DNA of 64,000 nt from Amycolatopsis sp. FDAARGOS 1241 (GTDB taxonomy: Bacteria; Actinomycetota; Actinomycetes; Mycobacteriales; Pseudonocardiaceae): positions 2,666,001 to 2,730,000 of the forward strand of contig NZ_CP069526.1 of assembly GCF_016889705.1 (NCBI RefSeq). Reading direction: 5' to 3'. Below are positions 21,800-29,495 of this stretch, piece after piece. A program made the position numbers and the translations under genes. Under the pieces are notes generated by a model. It made no database searches. It was not told where the DNA came from and saw nothing but the letters and a program-made list of their open reading frames with translations. Each line of letters opens with the position of its first letter. The stretch's first letter is position 1.

Positions 21800-21813
21800 G
21801 GGGGTTAACCCCC
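21800..21813. promoter_or_regulatory. Perfect palindrome GGGGGTTAACCCCC
   Basis: A perfect 14-base palindrome in the 151-base divergent gap between the VTT gene (minus) and the GtrA gene (plus). Likely a protein-binding site controlling one or both genes; could also be chance in GC-rich sequence, though the TTAA core is unusual here. Confidence 0.4.
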
Positions 21814-21890
21814 CTATTCCCGCGGAAGCCGACTCCAGAAGATCACCTGGCCGCTGCCGTGCGGACACCTGCGGCTGGCACGATTCGCGC

Positions 21891-22367
21891 GTGACCGACG
21901 TGCCCTTCGCCGATCGCTTCGCGGGATTCTGCGCGGCCGTCGTCCGGATCCTGCCGTTCGGGCTGGCGCGGCTCGTCGCGCCGAGTTTCCTCGGGTTCGT
22001 GCTCATCAACGGGCTCACCTTCAGCGTCGACCTGGGGCTGCTGACGCTGTTCCGCGGCGGGTTCGGCTGGCCGGTGTGGCTGGCGATCAGCCTGTCGTAC
22101 GCGCTGGCGTTCGCCTTGAGCTTCGTGCTCAACCGCGCGTTCAACTTCCGCTCGCACGCCCCCGTGGGCAAGCAGGCGGTGCTCTACGCGGTGGCGATCG
22201 GGGTCAACTACGCGGCGTTCCTGCTGGGGGTCGGCGCCGGGTTGTCCACGCTGGGCCTGGAGTACCACCTCTCGCGGCTCATCGCGGGAGCGTGCGAGGG
22301 CGTGTTCATGTACTCGGTGATGCGCTGGGTCGTCTTCGCGAAGCGCGGGGAACCCGTCAGCGCGTGA
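21891..22367 (+). CDS. GtrA-family flippase-like protein
   Basis: 158 residues with four membrane helices. FLGFVLINGLTFSVDLGLL and ALSFVLNRAFNFRS are typical of GtrA proteins, which act with undecaprenyl-linked sugars in cell-envelope glycosylation. GTG start at 21891. Its last 11 bases overlap the convergent acetyltransferase gene. No glycosyltransferase partner is adjacent. Confidence 0.82.
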   Translation: MTDVPFADRFAGFCAAVVRILPFGLARLVAPSFLGFVLINGLTFSVDLGLLTLFRGGFGWPVWLAISLSYALAFALSFVLNRAFNFRSHAPVGKQAVLYAVAIGVNYAAFLLGVGAGLSTLGLEYHLSRLIAGACEGVFMYSVMRWVVFAKRGEPVSA

Positions 22368-22917
22368 GCTCCAGCCGGAGCGTGCCGGTGAGCCGGACCT
22401 CACGCAGCGTGCCACGGCCGGTGTCGAGGGTGCGGACCGTCCCGTCGGGCGCCCAGCCCGCACGCCGGTAGAACCCGAGCGTCGCGTGGTCCGACTGCGC
22501 GACCCACGTGACACCGCGCTCGAGCCCGTCGGCGCGCAGGTCGGTGGCGGCGGTGCCGAGCAGGCGGCCGGCGTGGCCGCGGCGGCCCCAGCGGGGTTCG
22601 ACGACGAGCGTCGCGATCAGGCCGGTGGCGGCCGCGTCTTCGGGAGCGCTGCCGTCGGCCGAGGCGATCTCTTCGGCGGGTGCGGGGCCGGCGACGCAGT
22701 AGCCCACGGTGAAGTCACCTTCGGTCGCGAGGTACACGCGGGTGCCGGGGAACGTGATCGTCTCGGTCCACGTGCCTTCGAGGTCGGCTCCGTCGAGCGC
22801 GTCGATGGCCTCGGCGCCGAGCAGGTCGGTGTAGGCCGCCCGCCAGGTCAGCCGTTGAATGCGGGCGATCTCCGCGGCGTCGGACGGGGTCGCGGGGCGG
22901 ACTTCGGCGGCACTCAC
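22357..22917 (-). CDS. GNAT N-acetyltransferase
   Basis: 186 residues. GNAT fold: N-terminal VRPATPSDAAEIARIQRLTW, acetyl-CoA loop VEPRWGRRGHAGRLLG (motif A with Q/RxxGxG/A form) and FYRRAGWAPDG in motif B. The acceptor is unknown. Convergent overlap with GtrA. Divergent to the YcaQ-like gene with 61 bases between starts. Confidence 0.85.
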   Translation of the reverse strand: MSAAEVRPATPSDAAEIARIQRLTWRAAYTDLLGAEAIDALDGADLEGTWTETITFPGTRVYLATEGDFTVGYCVAGPAPAEEIASADGSAPEDAAATGLIATLVVEPRWGRRGHAGRLLGTAATDLRADGLERGVTWVAQSDHATLGFYRRAGWAPDGTVRTLDTGRGTLREVRLTGTLRLELTR

Positions 22918-22978
22918 GGGGGCAATCTACCGCCGCCGCCCGAGAACTGTCGGGGGTGCCTGGCACGATGGGCCCACC

Positions 22979-24193
22979 ATGCAGACGATCAGCCTTACCG
23001 TGGCCCGCCGCACCGCGCTGGCCGCTCAGGGGTTCGCCGACGCGCGCCCCGCCACGGCGCCGAACCGCCGGCACCTGGCGAAGGTGCTCTCGCGCGTCCA
23101 GCTGCTGCAGCTGGACTCCGTGAACGTGGCCGTGCGCGCGCACTACATGCCCGTGTTCTCGCGCCTGGGTTCCTACGACCGGGCGCTGGTCGACGACGCC
23201 GCCTGGGCCCACACCGCGCGCAAGCCACGGCTGCTCGTGGAGTCGTGGGCGCACGAAGCGAGCCTGCTGCCGGTGGAGGATTGGCCGCTGTTGCGCTCGG
23301 GCGCCAAGCGCGACGGCTGGTGGCGCAACTACACGCGCGTGGTCGAGACCGTGCCGGGCCTGATCGACGACGTGCTCGCGATCGTCAAGGAACACGGCCC
23401 GATCGGGGCGGGCGCGATCGAGAAGGCGCTCGAGGCGGAGGTCGCCGGGCGCGGGCCAGGGGCATGGTGGGAGCGCTCGGTGGTCAAGAAGGCCTGCGAG
23501 TACCTCTTCGGCCTCGGCCGGTTGTCCACGGGCACGCGGCGGTCGTTCGAGCGGCTCTACGACCTCACCGAACGCGTGGTGCCACCGGAGATCCTGGCCC
23601 GCCACGTGTCCGCCGAGGACGGTGCGCGGGGGCTGATCGACCGCTCCGCGCGCGCCCTGGGCATCGCCACGGAGACCGACCTGCGCGACTACTACCGCCT
23701 GGGCCCGGACGTCGCGCACCAGGCCGTGGCCGACCTCGTCGAGGAGGGCGTGCTGGAGCCCGTGCGGGTCCAGGACTGGCGCGGCGTCGCCTACCGCCAT
23801 GCCGCGGCCCGCACGCCCCGCGCGATCACCGGCCGGGCGCTCCTGTCCCCCTTCGATCCGCTCATCTGGGAACGCGCCCGCACCGAACGCCTCTTCGGCT
23901 TCCGCTACCGCATCGAGATCTACGTGCCGGAACCCAAACGCGTATACGGCTACTACGTGTTTCCCTTCCTCCTCGACGGCGCCCTCGCGGGCCGCGTCGA
24001 CCTCAAGTCCGACCGCGCGGCCGGGGTGCTGCGGGTGCAGGGCGCCTTCGCCGAAGAAGGCGCCGACGCGCCGCGGGTCGCCGCGGAGCTTTCGGGGGAG
24101 CTCGCGCACATGGCGGAATGGCTCGGCCTGTCCGGCGTGGCGGTCGGCCCGCGGGGCGACCTGGCGAGGGAGCTGGCGCGCGCGGTGGGCTGA
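22979..24193 (+). CDS. YcaQ/AlkX-type DNA glycosylase (HTH_42 winged-helix)
   Basis: 404 residues of the AlkZ/YcaQ superfamily made of tandem winged helices. The loop LLQLDSVN has Q-L-D, the QxD catalytic form of the YcaQ (AlkX) branch that removes alkylated bases and unhooks interstrand crosslinks, rather than the QxQ form of self-resistance AlkZ. Further hallmarks: SPFDPLIWERARTERLFGF and RVYGYYVFPFLLDG. ATG 22979 follows a long leaderless stretch. Stand-alone gene. Confidence 0.8.
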   Translation: MQTISLTVARRTALAAQGFADARPATAPNRRHLAKVLSRVQLLQLDSVNVAVRAHYMPVFSRLGSYDRALVDDAAWAHTARKPRLLVESWAHEASLLPVEDWPLLRSGAKRDGWWRNYTRVVETVPGLIDDVLAIVKEHGPIGAGAIEKALEAEVAGRGPGAWWERSVVKKACEYLFGLGRLSTGTRRSFERLYDLTERVVPPEILARHVSAEDGARGLIDRSARALGIATETDLRDYYRLGPDVAHQAVADLVEEGVLEPVRVQDWRGVAYRHAAARTPRAITGRALLSPFDPLIWERARTERLFGFRYRIEIYVPEPKRVYGYYVFPFLLDGALAGRVDLKSDRAAGVLRVQGAFAEEGADAPRVAAELSGELAHMAEWLGLSGVAVGPRGDLARELARAVG

Positions 24194-24494
24194 TGTGTCG
24201 CGGCGGACGGATTGCCGCGCGAGGATCCCCGCGACGCGGCGCGTCGAGCGTACGAGCGAGGCGTTGAGGCACGACGAAAGGGCCGGAGCCGATGGCACGC
24301 TGAGCTTTGCGGGCGGGATCGCGGCTCGGCAGGACGATTGCCGGTGCGTTGCGAGGACGGCGGCTGCGCGTTGGCCCGGTACTTCGCGCGAGCAGCCGGA
24401 GGTGCTGCCGGGCGGTGGTGCTGCCGCGAGCCGCAGCCCGGGTACGGATTGCGTGCCGAGCCGTGAGCACCAGAAAGCCTTGTGGCCGAAAAAG
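24194..24494. other. No recognisable gene
   Basis: About 300 bases between the YcaQ-like stop and the terminator pair. Short frames exist on both strands but none has a convincing ribosome-binding site or family pattern. Confidence 0.5.
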
Positions 24495-24536
24495 TCGCCG
24501 TCACCGATCGGCGGCCGGCCTGATCGGTGACGGCGA
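24495..24536 (-). terminator. Minus-strand intrinsic terminator
   Basis: A perfect 15-bp stem pairs 24495-24509 (TCGCCGTCACCGATC) with 24522-24536, loop of 12. Read on the minus strand it is followed by CTTTTTCGG, the classic U-run. It is the second of two hairpins behind the DUF4097 gene. Confidence 0.8.
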
Positions 24537-24549
24537 TCGGTAACGAAGC

Positions 24550-24585
24550 GGCGGGCCGGACCCGGATGCCTCGGGCCGGCCCGCC
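24550..24585 (-). terminator. First hairpin behind the DUF4097 gene
   Basis: GGCGGGCCGG at 24550-24559 pairs with 24576-24585; inner CCCG/CGGG continues the stem after a bulged A. Ten bases after the stop codon on the minus strand. Together with 24495-24536 it forms a tandem terminator. Confidence 0.6.
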
Positions 24586-24594
24586 GCCTCCCCC

Positions 24595-25668
24595 TTAGGA
24601 GGCCGCGCGGGTCACCACCGCGTTCCCCGTGCCGGTGCGGGCTCGGACGCGCAGCGCGGCACCCGCTTCGGGTGGCGTGCCGGACACGTCCAGTTCGCTG
24701 TGCACCCGGCCCGCGGCGGATGCCAGTTCGACTTCGGCGGTGACGCCGCGGCGGATGCCCACGCGCACTTCGCCGGAGCCGGTGATCAGTTCGAGCGAGC
24801 CCGAGCCCGCTTCGGCGACGGAGAGGTCGCCGCTGCCGGTGCGGGCCATGACTTCGCCTTCGACGGAGCCGAGCCATACGCTGCCGGTGCCCGTCGCGAG
24901 GGTCGCGGAGCCGGAGACCGACGCGGCCTCGACCGAGCCGCTGCCGGTGCGCAGCTGGAGACCGGCCGCGGTCGGGCCGAGCTTCACGCGGCCGGTGCCG
25001 GTGCGCACGATCGCTGCGCCGTCGGCCCGTTCGAGCGTGACCTCGCCGGAGCCGGTGAGGATGTCGGCGCGGCCCGCGGCACCGGTGACCGTGACGTCGG
25101 CCGCCCCGGCGCGGACCTCGACGTGCGAGCCCTTCGGGGCGTGCACGGTGACGGCCACCGGCACGTTGCGCAGCTGCCACGCCTTCGCCGCCCGCACCAC
25201 GAGCCGGTTGGCGGTCTTCTCGATGCGCGCCTGGCGCACCGCGTCGACGGGGGAGCTGTCGGTCGGCATCCCGAACTGGTCGCCGAAGCGCTCGCCGACC
25301 CACGACAGCAGGCTGTTCACGCCGCTCATCCACGACGGCTGCTCACCCAGGTCGTGCCTCAGCTCCACGCTCGCGCCGGACTCGCGGTCCAGTGCCAGCT
25401 CCACGCGCCCGATCGTGACGCCCACGTCGAGCTCCAGCGGTCCGTCCGCGTCGAACTCCTGGTACCGCACCAGCGGGTCGTCCCCACTCGGTCCGTCCGA
25501 AGTGGACTCTTCGGCCGCGGCTTCCCCGGCCGCGCCCGCGAACGCCTCGCCGGTCGTGCTTCCGGCCGCCCCCGCTGCCGCCTCCTCCGCGGCAGCCGCC
25601 ACGGCTTCCTCGGCCGCTGTGTCCGAAGTGGACTCCGGCGTCGTCTTCTCTTCGTGCTCTTCACCCAT
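24595..25668 (-). CDS. DUF4097 beta-helix protein
   Basis: 357 residues. Residues 1-65 are an acidic, alanine-rich low-complexity lead (EEAVAAAAEEAAAGAAG). Residues ~70-357 form a right-handed beta-helix type DUF4097 domain with a recurring turn TGSG/TGTG every 15-20 residues (LTGSGEV, RTGTGRV, RTGSGSV, ATGTGSV, RTGSGDL, ITGSGEV). No signal peptide or membrane segment, so it is probably cytoplasmic. Function of DUF4097 proteins is unknown. Eighteen bases behind the ribbon-helix-helix gene, thus one operon. Confidence 0.8.
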   Translation of the reverse strand: MGEEHEEKTTPESTSDTAAEEAVAAAAEEAAAGAAGSTTGEAFAGAAGEAAAEESTSDGPSGDDPLVRYQEFDADGPLELDVGVTIGRVELALDRESGASVELRHDLGEQPSWMSGVNSLLSWVGERFGDQFGMPTDSSPVDAVRQARIEKTANRLVVRAAKAWQLRNVPVAVTVHAPKGSHVEVRAGAADVTVTGAAGRADILTGSGEVTLERADGAAIVRTGTGRVKLGPTAAGLQLRTGSGSVEAASVSGSATLATGTGSVWLGSVEGEVMARTGSGDLSVAEAGSGSLELITGSGEVRVGIRRGVTAEVELASAAGRVHSELDVSGTPPEAGAALRVRARTGTGNAVVTRAAS

Positions 25669-25686
25669 GACCTGCGGAGTCCCCTT

Positions 25687-26193
25687 CTAGCCTTCGACCC
25701 AGCCGTGCAGCTTGGTCTCGGAGCGGCCGCCTTGGTGGTGCCGCTGCTGGTGGTGCGCCTGGCCGAGCGCCCCCTGCACGGCCTGCGAGACGAACGTGTT
25801 GAGCGAAACCCCCTGCGCGGCCGCCGCCTGCTCGGCCTGGCTCTTGATCTGCTCGACGAGCCGCAGCGTGATGCGCGAGATGTCCCCGCTGTCGATCGGT
25901 GGTACCGGCGCGTTGCGCGGCGGCTCGGGCCGCGCCGGGCCGGCCGGCTCCGCCGCACCCGTGACGACGACTCGCACATCGCGGCCGTCGAGCCGGACAT
26001 CGACGACCTGGCCGGGCAACGCGGCGGTCACCTCGGCGGCCAGGTCGGCCAGCGCGTTCATCAACGTGAGCCGCGCGGCGGGTTCGAGCGCGGAGGAGAG
26101 CAGGGCGGCCGCGCGCCGGGTCTGCTCGTCCCCGGCGGAGGCCGTGTTCGCGAGATCTTCGCGGAGGTTCGCGATGTACGGCGTCAGGTCCAT
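25687..26193 (-). CDS. Ribbon-helix-helix (HicB/Arc-like) DNA-binding protein
   Basis: 168 residues. Residues ~1-80 are helical with no clear family. The segment ISRITLRLVEQIKSQAEQAAAAQGVSLNTFVSQAV (written here as two blocks: ISRITLRLVEQIKSQ and GVSLNTFVSQAVQGAL) is a ribbon-helix-helix unit as in HicB antitoxins. The tail is His/Gln-rich (QAHHQQRHHQGG), possibly metal-binding. No HicA toxin is nearby; the partner is the DUF4097 protein. The start codon at 26193 overlaps the first of three TGACGTCA sites, pointing to autorepression. Confidence 0.72.
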   Translation of the reverse strand: MDLTPYIANLREDLANTASAGDEQTRRAAALLSSALEPAARLTLMNALADLAAEVTAALPGQVVDVRLDGRDVRVVVTGAAEPAGPARPEPPRNAPVPPIDSGDISRITLRLVEQIKSQAEQAAAAQGVSLNTFVSQAVQGALGQAHHQQRHHQGGRSETKLHGWVEG

Positions 26194-26223
26194 GACGTCA
26201 CTATGACGTCATCGGTGACGTCA
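26193..26223. promoter_or_regulatory. Three TGACGTCA operators
   Basis: Perfect 8-base palindromes at 26193-26200, 26204-26211 and 26216-26223, phased by 11 and 12 bases so that all face one side of the helix. They overlap the start of the ribbon-helix-helix gene and lie in the divergent gap to thyX. Multiple one-turn-spaced palindromes are typical targets of cooperative ribbon-helix-helix dimers. Confidence 0.7.
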
Positions 26224-26303
26224 GTCAAGGCGGTGGTGGTGTCACGGTTGCGTCACGACCCCAGCGGTTAGAGTGCTGCGGGAGTCCGAGAGAGGGAGTT
26301 CTG

Positions 26304-27056
26304 TTGGCCGGGACCGTGGCACCGAGGGTGCAGCTGATCGCGAAGACGGAGTTCTTCCCGCCGGAGGACGTGCCGTGGTCCACGGACGCCGACGGAGGCG
26401 AGGCGCTCGCCGAGTTCGCCGGCCGCGCGTGCTACCAGTCGTGGAAGAAGTCCAACCCGGCGACGGCCACCAACGCGGGCTACCTCGACCACATCATCGA
26501 GGTCGGCCACCTGTCCGTGCTGGAACACGGTTCGGTCAGCTTCTACCTCACCGGCATTTCGCGCTCGCTCACCCACGAGCTGATCCGCCACCGCCACTTC
26601 TCGTACTCCCAGCTCTCGCAGCGCTACGTCCCCGAGCGCGACGCCGAGTTCGTCGAGCCGGACGTGATCGCGCAAGACCCGGTGCTGCACGAGAAGTTCG
26701 TCAAGGCCACGCGGGCGAGCGTCGACGCCTACACCGAGCTGCTCGCCGGGCTCGAGGAGCAATTCGCCGACGCGCCGAGCGCCACGCTGCGCCGCAAGCA
26801 AGCCCGCCAGGCGGCCCGCGCGGTGCTGCCGAACGCCACCGAGACGCGCATCGTCGTCACCGGCAACTACCGCGCGTGGCGCCACTTCGTCGCCATGCGC
26901 GCCACCGAGCACGCCGACGTCGAGATCCGTTCGCTCGCCGTCGAGTGCCTGCGCCAGTTGCAGAAGGCCGCCGTCAACGTGTTCGCCGACTTCACCATTT
27001 CGACCTTGCCCGACGGCACCGAGGTCGCCTCCAGTCCGAAGGTGCTCGAAGGCTGA
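26304..27056 (+). CDS. thyX: FAD-dependent thymidylate synthase
   Basis: 250 residues. Makes dTMP from dUMP with methylene-THF, FAD and NADPH. The ThyX signature [14 protein letters not shown] (RHR...S...SQRY) is intact, with [15 protein letters not shown] before it. TTG start at 26304, supported by GAGAGGGAG upstream and by the length. In M. tuberculosis thyX is next to dapA; here mntH and the split kinase lie between. Its promoter region abuts the TGACGTCA cluster. Confidence 0.95.
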   Translation: MAGTVAPRVQLIAKTEFFPPEDVPWSTDADGGEALAEFAGRACYQSWKKSNPATATNAGYLDHIIEVGHLSVLEHGSVSFYLTGISRSLTHELIRHRHFSYSQLSQRYVPERDAEFVEPDVIAQDPVLHEKFVKATRASVDAYTELLAGLEEQFADAPSATLRRKQARQAARAVLPNATETRIVVTGNYRAWRHFVAMRATEHADVEIRSLAVECLRQLQKAAVNVFADFTISTLPDGTEVASSPKVLEG

Positions 27057-27454
27057 TGAAACGACTCGCGATCGACGTCCGCCCGGGCGACTACTCGGTG
27101 GTGCGGCTGCCCGTCGACGCCGCGGTGCCGCCCGGCCTCCTCGACCCGGCGGGCCCCGCGCTCGTCTCCGTCACCCGCACGCCGGAGGAGCTCTCGGTCA
27201 TCTGCCCGACCGGCCGCGAGCCCGCGGGCGGCACCGTCGAGCACGGCTGGCGCCTGATGAGCGTGCGCGGCCCCCTGGAGTTCACCCTGACCGGTGTGAT
27301 TTCGGCCCTGGCCTCGGAACTCGCCGCGGCCGGCGTCGCGCTCTTCTCACTGTCCACTTTCGACACCGACCACATCCTCGTGCCCGCCGCCGAGCTTGGC
27401 CGCGCCGTCACGGCTTTCCGTGACGCGGGGCACGAGGTAGGGCCGCTCGACTGA
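27056..27454 (+). CDS. ACT-domain protein
   Basis: 132 residues. Tandem ACT-like fold: LAIDVRPGDYSVVRLP at the start and GPLEFTLTGVISALASELAAAGVALFSLSTFDTDHILVP in the second half (family pattern F..TG....L...L......S.Y.TD.ILV). ACT domains bind amino acids; similar short proteins are of unknown role. ATG overlaps the last base of the thyX stop. Confidence 0.75.
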   Translation: MKRLAIDVRPGDYSVVRLPVDAAVPPGLLDPAGPALVSVTRTPEELSVICPTGREPAGGTVEHGWRLMSVRGPLEFTLTGVISALASELAAAGVALFSLSTFDTDHILVPAAELGRAVTAFRDAGHEVGPLD

Positions 27455-27506
27455 GCTTTGTCAGACGGTCACGCTCAGTGGCCGCGGTCCGATGAGTGGA
27501 CACACC

Positions 27507-27537
27507 TTGCCCTGGAAAGTTCGGCGTGCCTAAACTT
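27507..27537 (+). promoter_or_regulatory. Candidate mntH promoter
   Basis: TTGCCC at 27507-27512 and TAAACT at 27531-27536 with an 18-base spacer match an actinobacterial housekeeping promoter. AAGTT (27517-27521) and AACTT (27533-27537) form a short inverted repeat over the -10, with GCCTAA inside; this weakly resembles a DtxR/MntR-type operator. Confidence 0.4.
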
Positions 27538-27572
27538 CGAGTTGGGTAGCCCGACAGGCGAGGGGTGACGTG

Positions 27573-28814
27573 ATGGCGGTGGCGGAAGCGGTCCGGCCCC
27601 GGCGGCTCGCTCGCCTGCGTGCGGGCTCGGCGTTGCTCGGCCCGGCGTTCGTGGCGGCGATCGCGTACGTGGATCCCGGGAACGTCGCGGCGAACATCAG
27701 CGCGGGGGCGCGGTTCGGCTACCTGCTGGTGTGGGTGATCGTCGCGGCGAACCTGATGGCCGTGCTGGTGCAGTACCTGTCGGCGAAGCTCGGGCTGGTC
27801 ACCGGGCGTTCGCTGCCCGAGGCGCTGCGCGAACGGCTGCCGCGGTCGGCGCGGCTCGCGTACTGGGCGCAGGCCGAGTTCGTGGCCGTGGCCACCGACC
27901 TGGCCGAGGTCGTCGGCGGCGCGATCGCGCTGTACCTGCTGTTCGACCTCCCGCTCCTGATCGGCGGCCTGATCACCGGCGCGGTGTCGCTGTCCCTGCT
28001 GGTCGTGCAGGACCGTGGCGGCCAGCGGACGTTCGAGCGCGTCGTGACGGGTCTGCTCGCCGTGATCGCGATCGGGTTCCTCGCGAGCCTGTTCGTCGAA
28101 CCGCCCTCGCCGTCGGGCATCGCGAGCGGGCTCGTGCCGCGGTTCAGCGGCGCGGACAGCGTGCTGATCGCGGCCGCGATGCTCGGCGCCACCGTGATGC
28201 CGCACGCGGTGTACCTGCACTCCGGCCTCGTCCGCGATCGCCACGGCACGCCCGCGCCGGACAAGCGCCGTCGTTTGCTGCGCGCGACGCGCTACGACGT
28301 CGGGCTGGCGATGCTGCTCGCCGGCGCCGTCAACCTCGGCATGCTGCTGCTCGCCGCGACGAACCTGCAGAGCATCACCGGCGTCGACTCCATCGAGGGC
28401 GCGCACACCGCCGTCGCCGCGACGCTCGGCCCGGTGGTCGCGCTGCTGTTCGCGGTCGGGCTGCTGGCCTCGGGCCTCGCGTCCACTTCGGTCGGTGCCT
28501 ACGCGGGGGCCATGATCATGCAGGGCCTGCTGCGCAAGAAGTTCCCGATCCTCCTGCGCCGGCTCGTCACGCTCACGCCGGCGATCGTGGTCCTCGCCCT
28601 GGGCGCGGATCCGAGCGCGGCGCTGGTGGTGTCGCAGGTCGTGCTGTCGTTCGGGATCCCGTTCGCGCTCGTGCCGCTCATCCGGCTCACGTCCGACGCG
28701 AGCGTCATGGGCGAAGACGTCAACCGGCGCACGACGACCGTCCTGGCCTGGTGTATCGCGGCCGTGATCATCACACTCAACGTGGCGCTCATCTACCTCA
28801 CCGTCACCGGCTGA
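27573..28814 (+). CDS. mntH: Nramp-family Mn2+/Fe2+ transporter
   Basis: 413 residues, about eleven membrane helices. The metal-binding helix-1 motif AYVDPGNVAANISAG (DPGN) and helix-6 motif ATVMPHAVYLHSGL (MPH) are both present, which identifies a genuine divalent-metal importer, most likely manganese. GTG 27570 and ATG 27573 are adjacent; ATG is preferred by spacing to the AGGGG. Stand-alone transcription is likely from the promoter at 27507. Confidence 0.92.
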   Translation: MAVAEAVRPRRLARLRAGSALLGPAFVAAIAYVDPGNVAANISAGARFGYLLVWVIVAANLMAVLVQYLSAKLGLVTGRSLPEALRERLPRSARLAYWAQAEFVAVATDLAEVVGGAIALYLLFDLPLLIGGLITGAVSLSLLVVQDRGGQRTFERVVTGLLAVIAIGFLASLFVEPPSPSGIASGLVPRFSGADSVLIAAAMLGATVMPHAVYLHSGLVRDRHGTPAPDKRRRLLRATRYDVGLAMLLAGAVNLGMLLLAATNLQSITGVDSIEGAHTAVAATLGPVVALLFAVGLLASGLASTSVGAYAGAMIMQGLLRKKFPILLRRLVTLTPAIVVLALGADPSAALVVSQVVLSFGIPFALVPLIRLTSDASVMGEDVNRRTTTVLAWCIAAVIITLNVALIYLTVTG

Positions 28815-28888
28815 ACACGGCGGAACCGGCTCCGGCGCCCTGCGGTCCGACTAGCATCTGCGCGAACCCGACCGAGGAGCCCGACCCC

Positions 28889-29196
28889 GTGACCGACGAA
28901 CAGACGCGCCCGCACGACCCGACCCGTCCCGCGTCCGGGCCGCGGCTCGTCGCCGGCCGCTACCAGCTGCTGGGCGAGCTCGGCCGCGGCGGCATGGGGA
29001 CCGTGTGGCGCGCGCAGGACCAGGTGATCGGCCGCCAGGTCGCGATCAAGGAGCTGCGGCTGCCCGGCTTCGATTCGAACACCGCGGAAGGCCAGTCGGC
29101 GTTTTCCGGGTTCTCCGAACGCGTGCTGCGCGAGGTGCGCGCGGGCGGGCGGCTCAACGATCCGGCCGTGGTCACCGTCTTCGACGTCGTCACCGA
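28889..29196 (+). pseudogene. Ser/Thr protein kinase, N-terminal piece
   Basis: First 102 codons plus two bases of a Hanks-type kinase: GTG start at 28889, glycine loop LGELGRGGMGTVW, and the ATP lysine in QVAIKELRLPG. The gene is cut after GACGTCGTCACC by an IS110-family element. Read-through into the element adds about 30 unrelated residues before a stop at 29285. Without the catalytic loop this piece cannot be an active kinase. Confidence 0.9.
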
Positions 29197-29495
29197 CATT
29201 CAAGCTGGGTGTGCGGCGTTGAGCCTGTCTCGTCGGCCGGCGGGAGGGATCGGGGTCGTCCGGCACCCGCCTGTGAACGTTGTTTGACCGAGTGGAGCGC
29301 TGCGCGACTCCTTGCCTGTTGACCATGCTGGCGGGCGGGGCCACTGCCGGAGTTCGAGATGCCCTGTTAGGAACCCGGTGACCATGTCCTGATCGAGGCG
29401 GATGTGGATCCCTGTTAGCGAATGTCTGGTGCGGCTCGGACTCCCACGGCGGTGCGGCGGCCGGATCCGAATTCACGCGAGCAAGGGAGCCGGCA
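29197..29495 (+). ncRNA. Candidate bridge RNA region of the IS110 element
   Basis: Non-coding leader between left end and transposase. IS110 elements such as IS621 express a structured bridge RNA from here that pairs with target and donor DNA. Seen: ATGTCCT (29384-29390) is complementary to the predicted donor junction TTAGGACATT, and GAATGTC (29420-29426) is complementary to GACATTC at the left end. CGGTGAC (29376-29382) is complementary to the left target GTCACCG. CCCTGTTAG occurs twice (29362-29370, 29410-29418) and resembles the right end CCCTTAG. Each match is short; together they are suggestive. Confidence 0.5.

Noticed and set aside
24212..24466. 84-codon plus-strand frame after the YcaQ-like gene
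   Set aside because: No ribosome-binding site, arginine/cysteine-biased composition and no family pattern.
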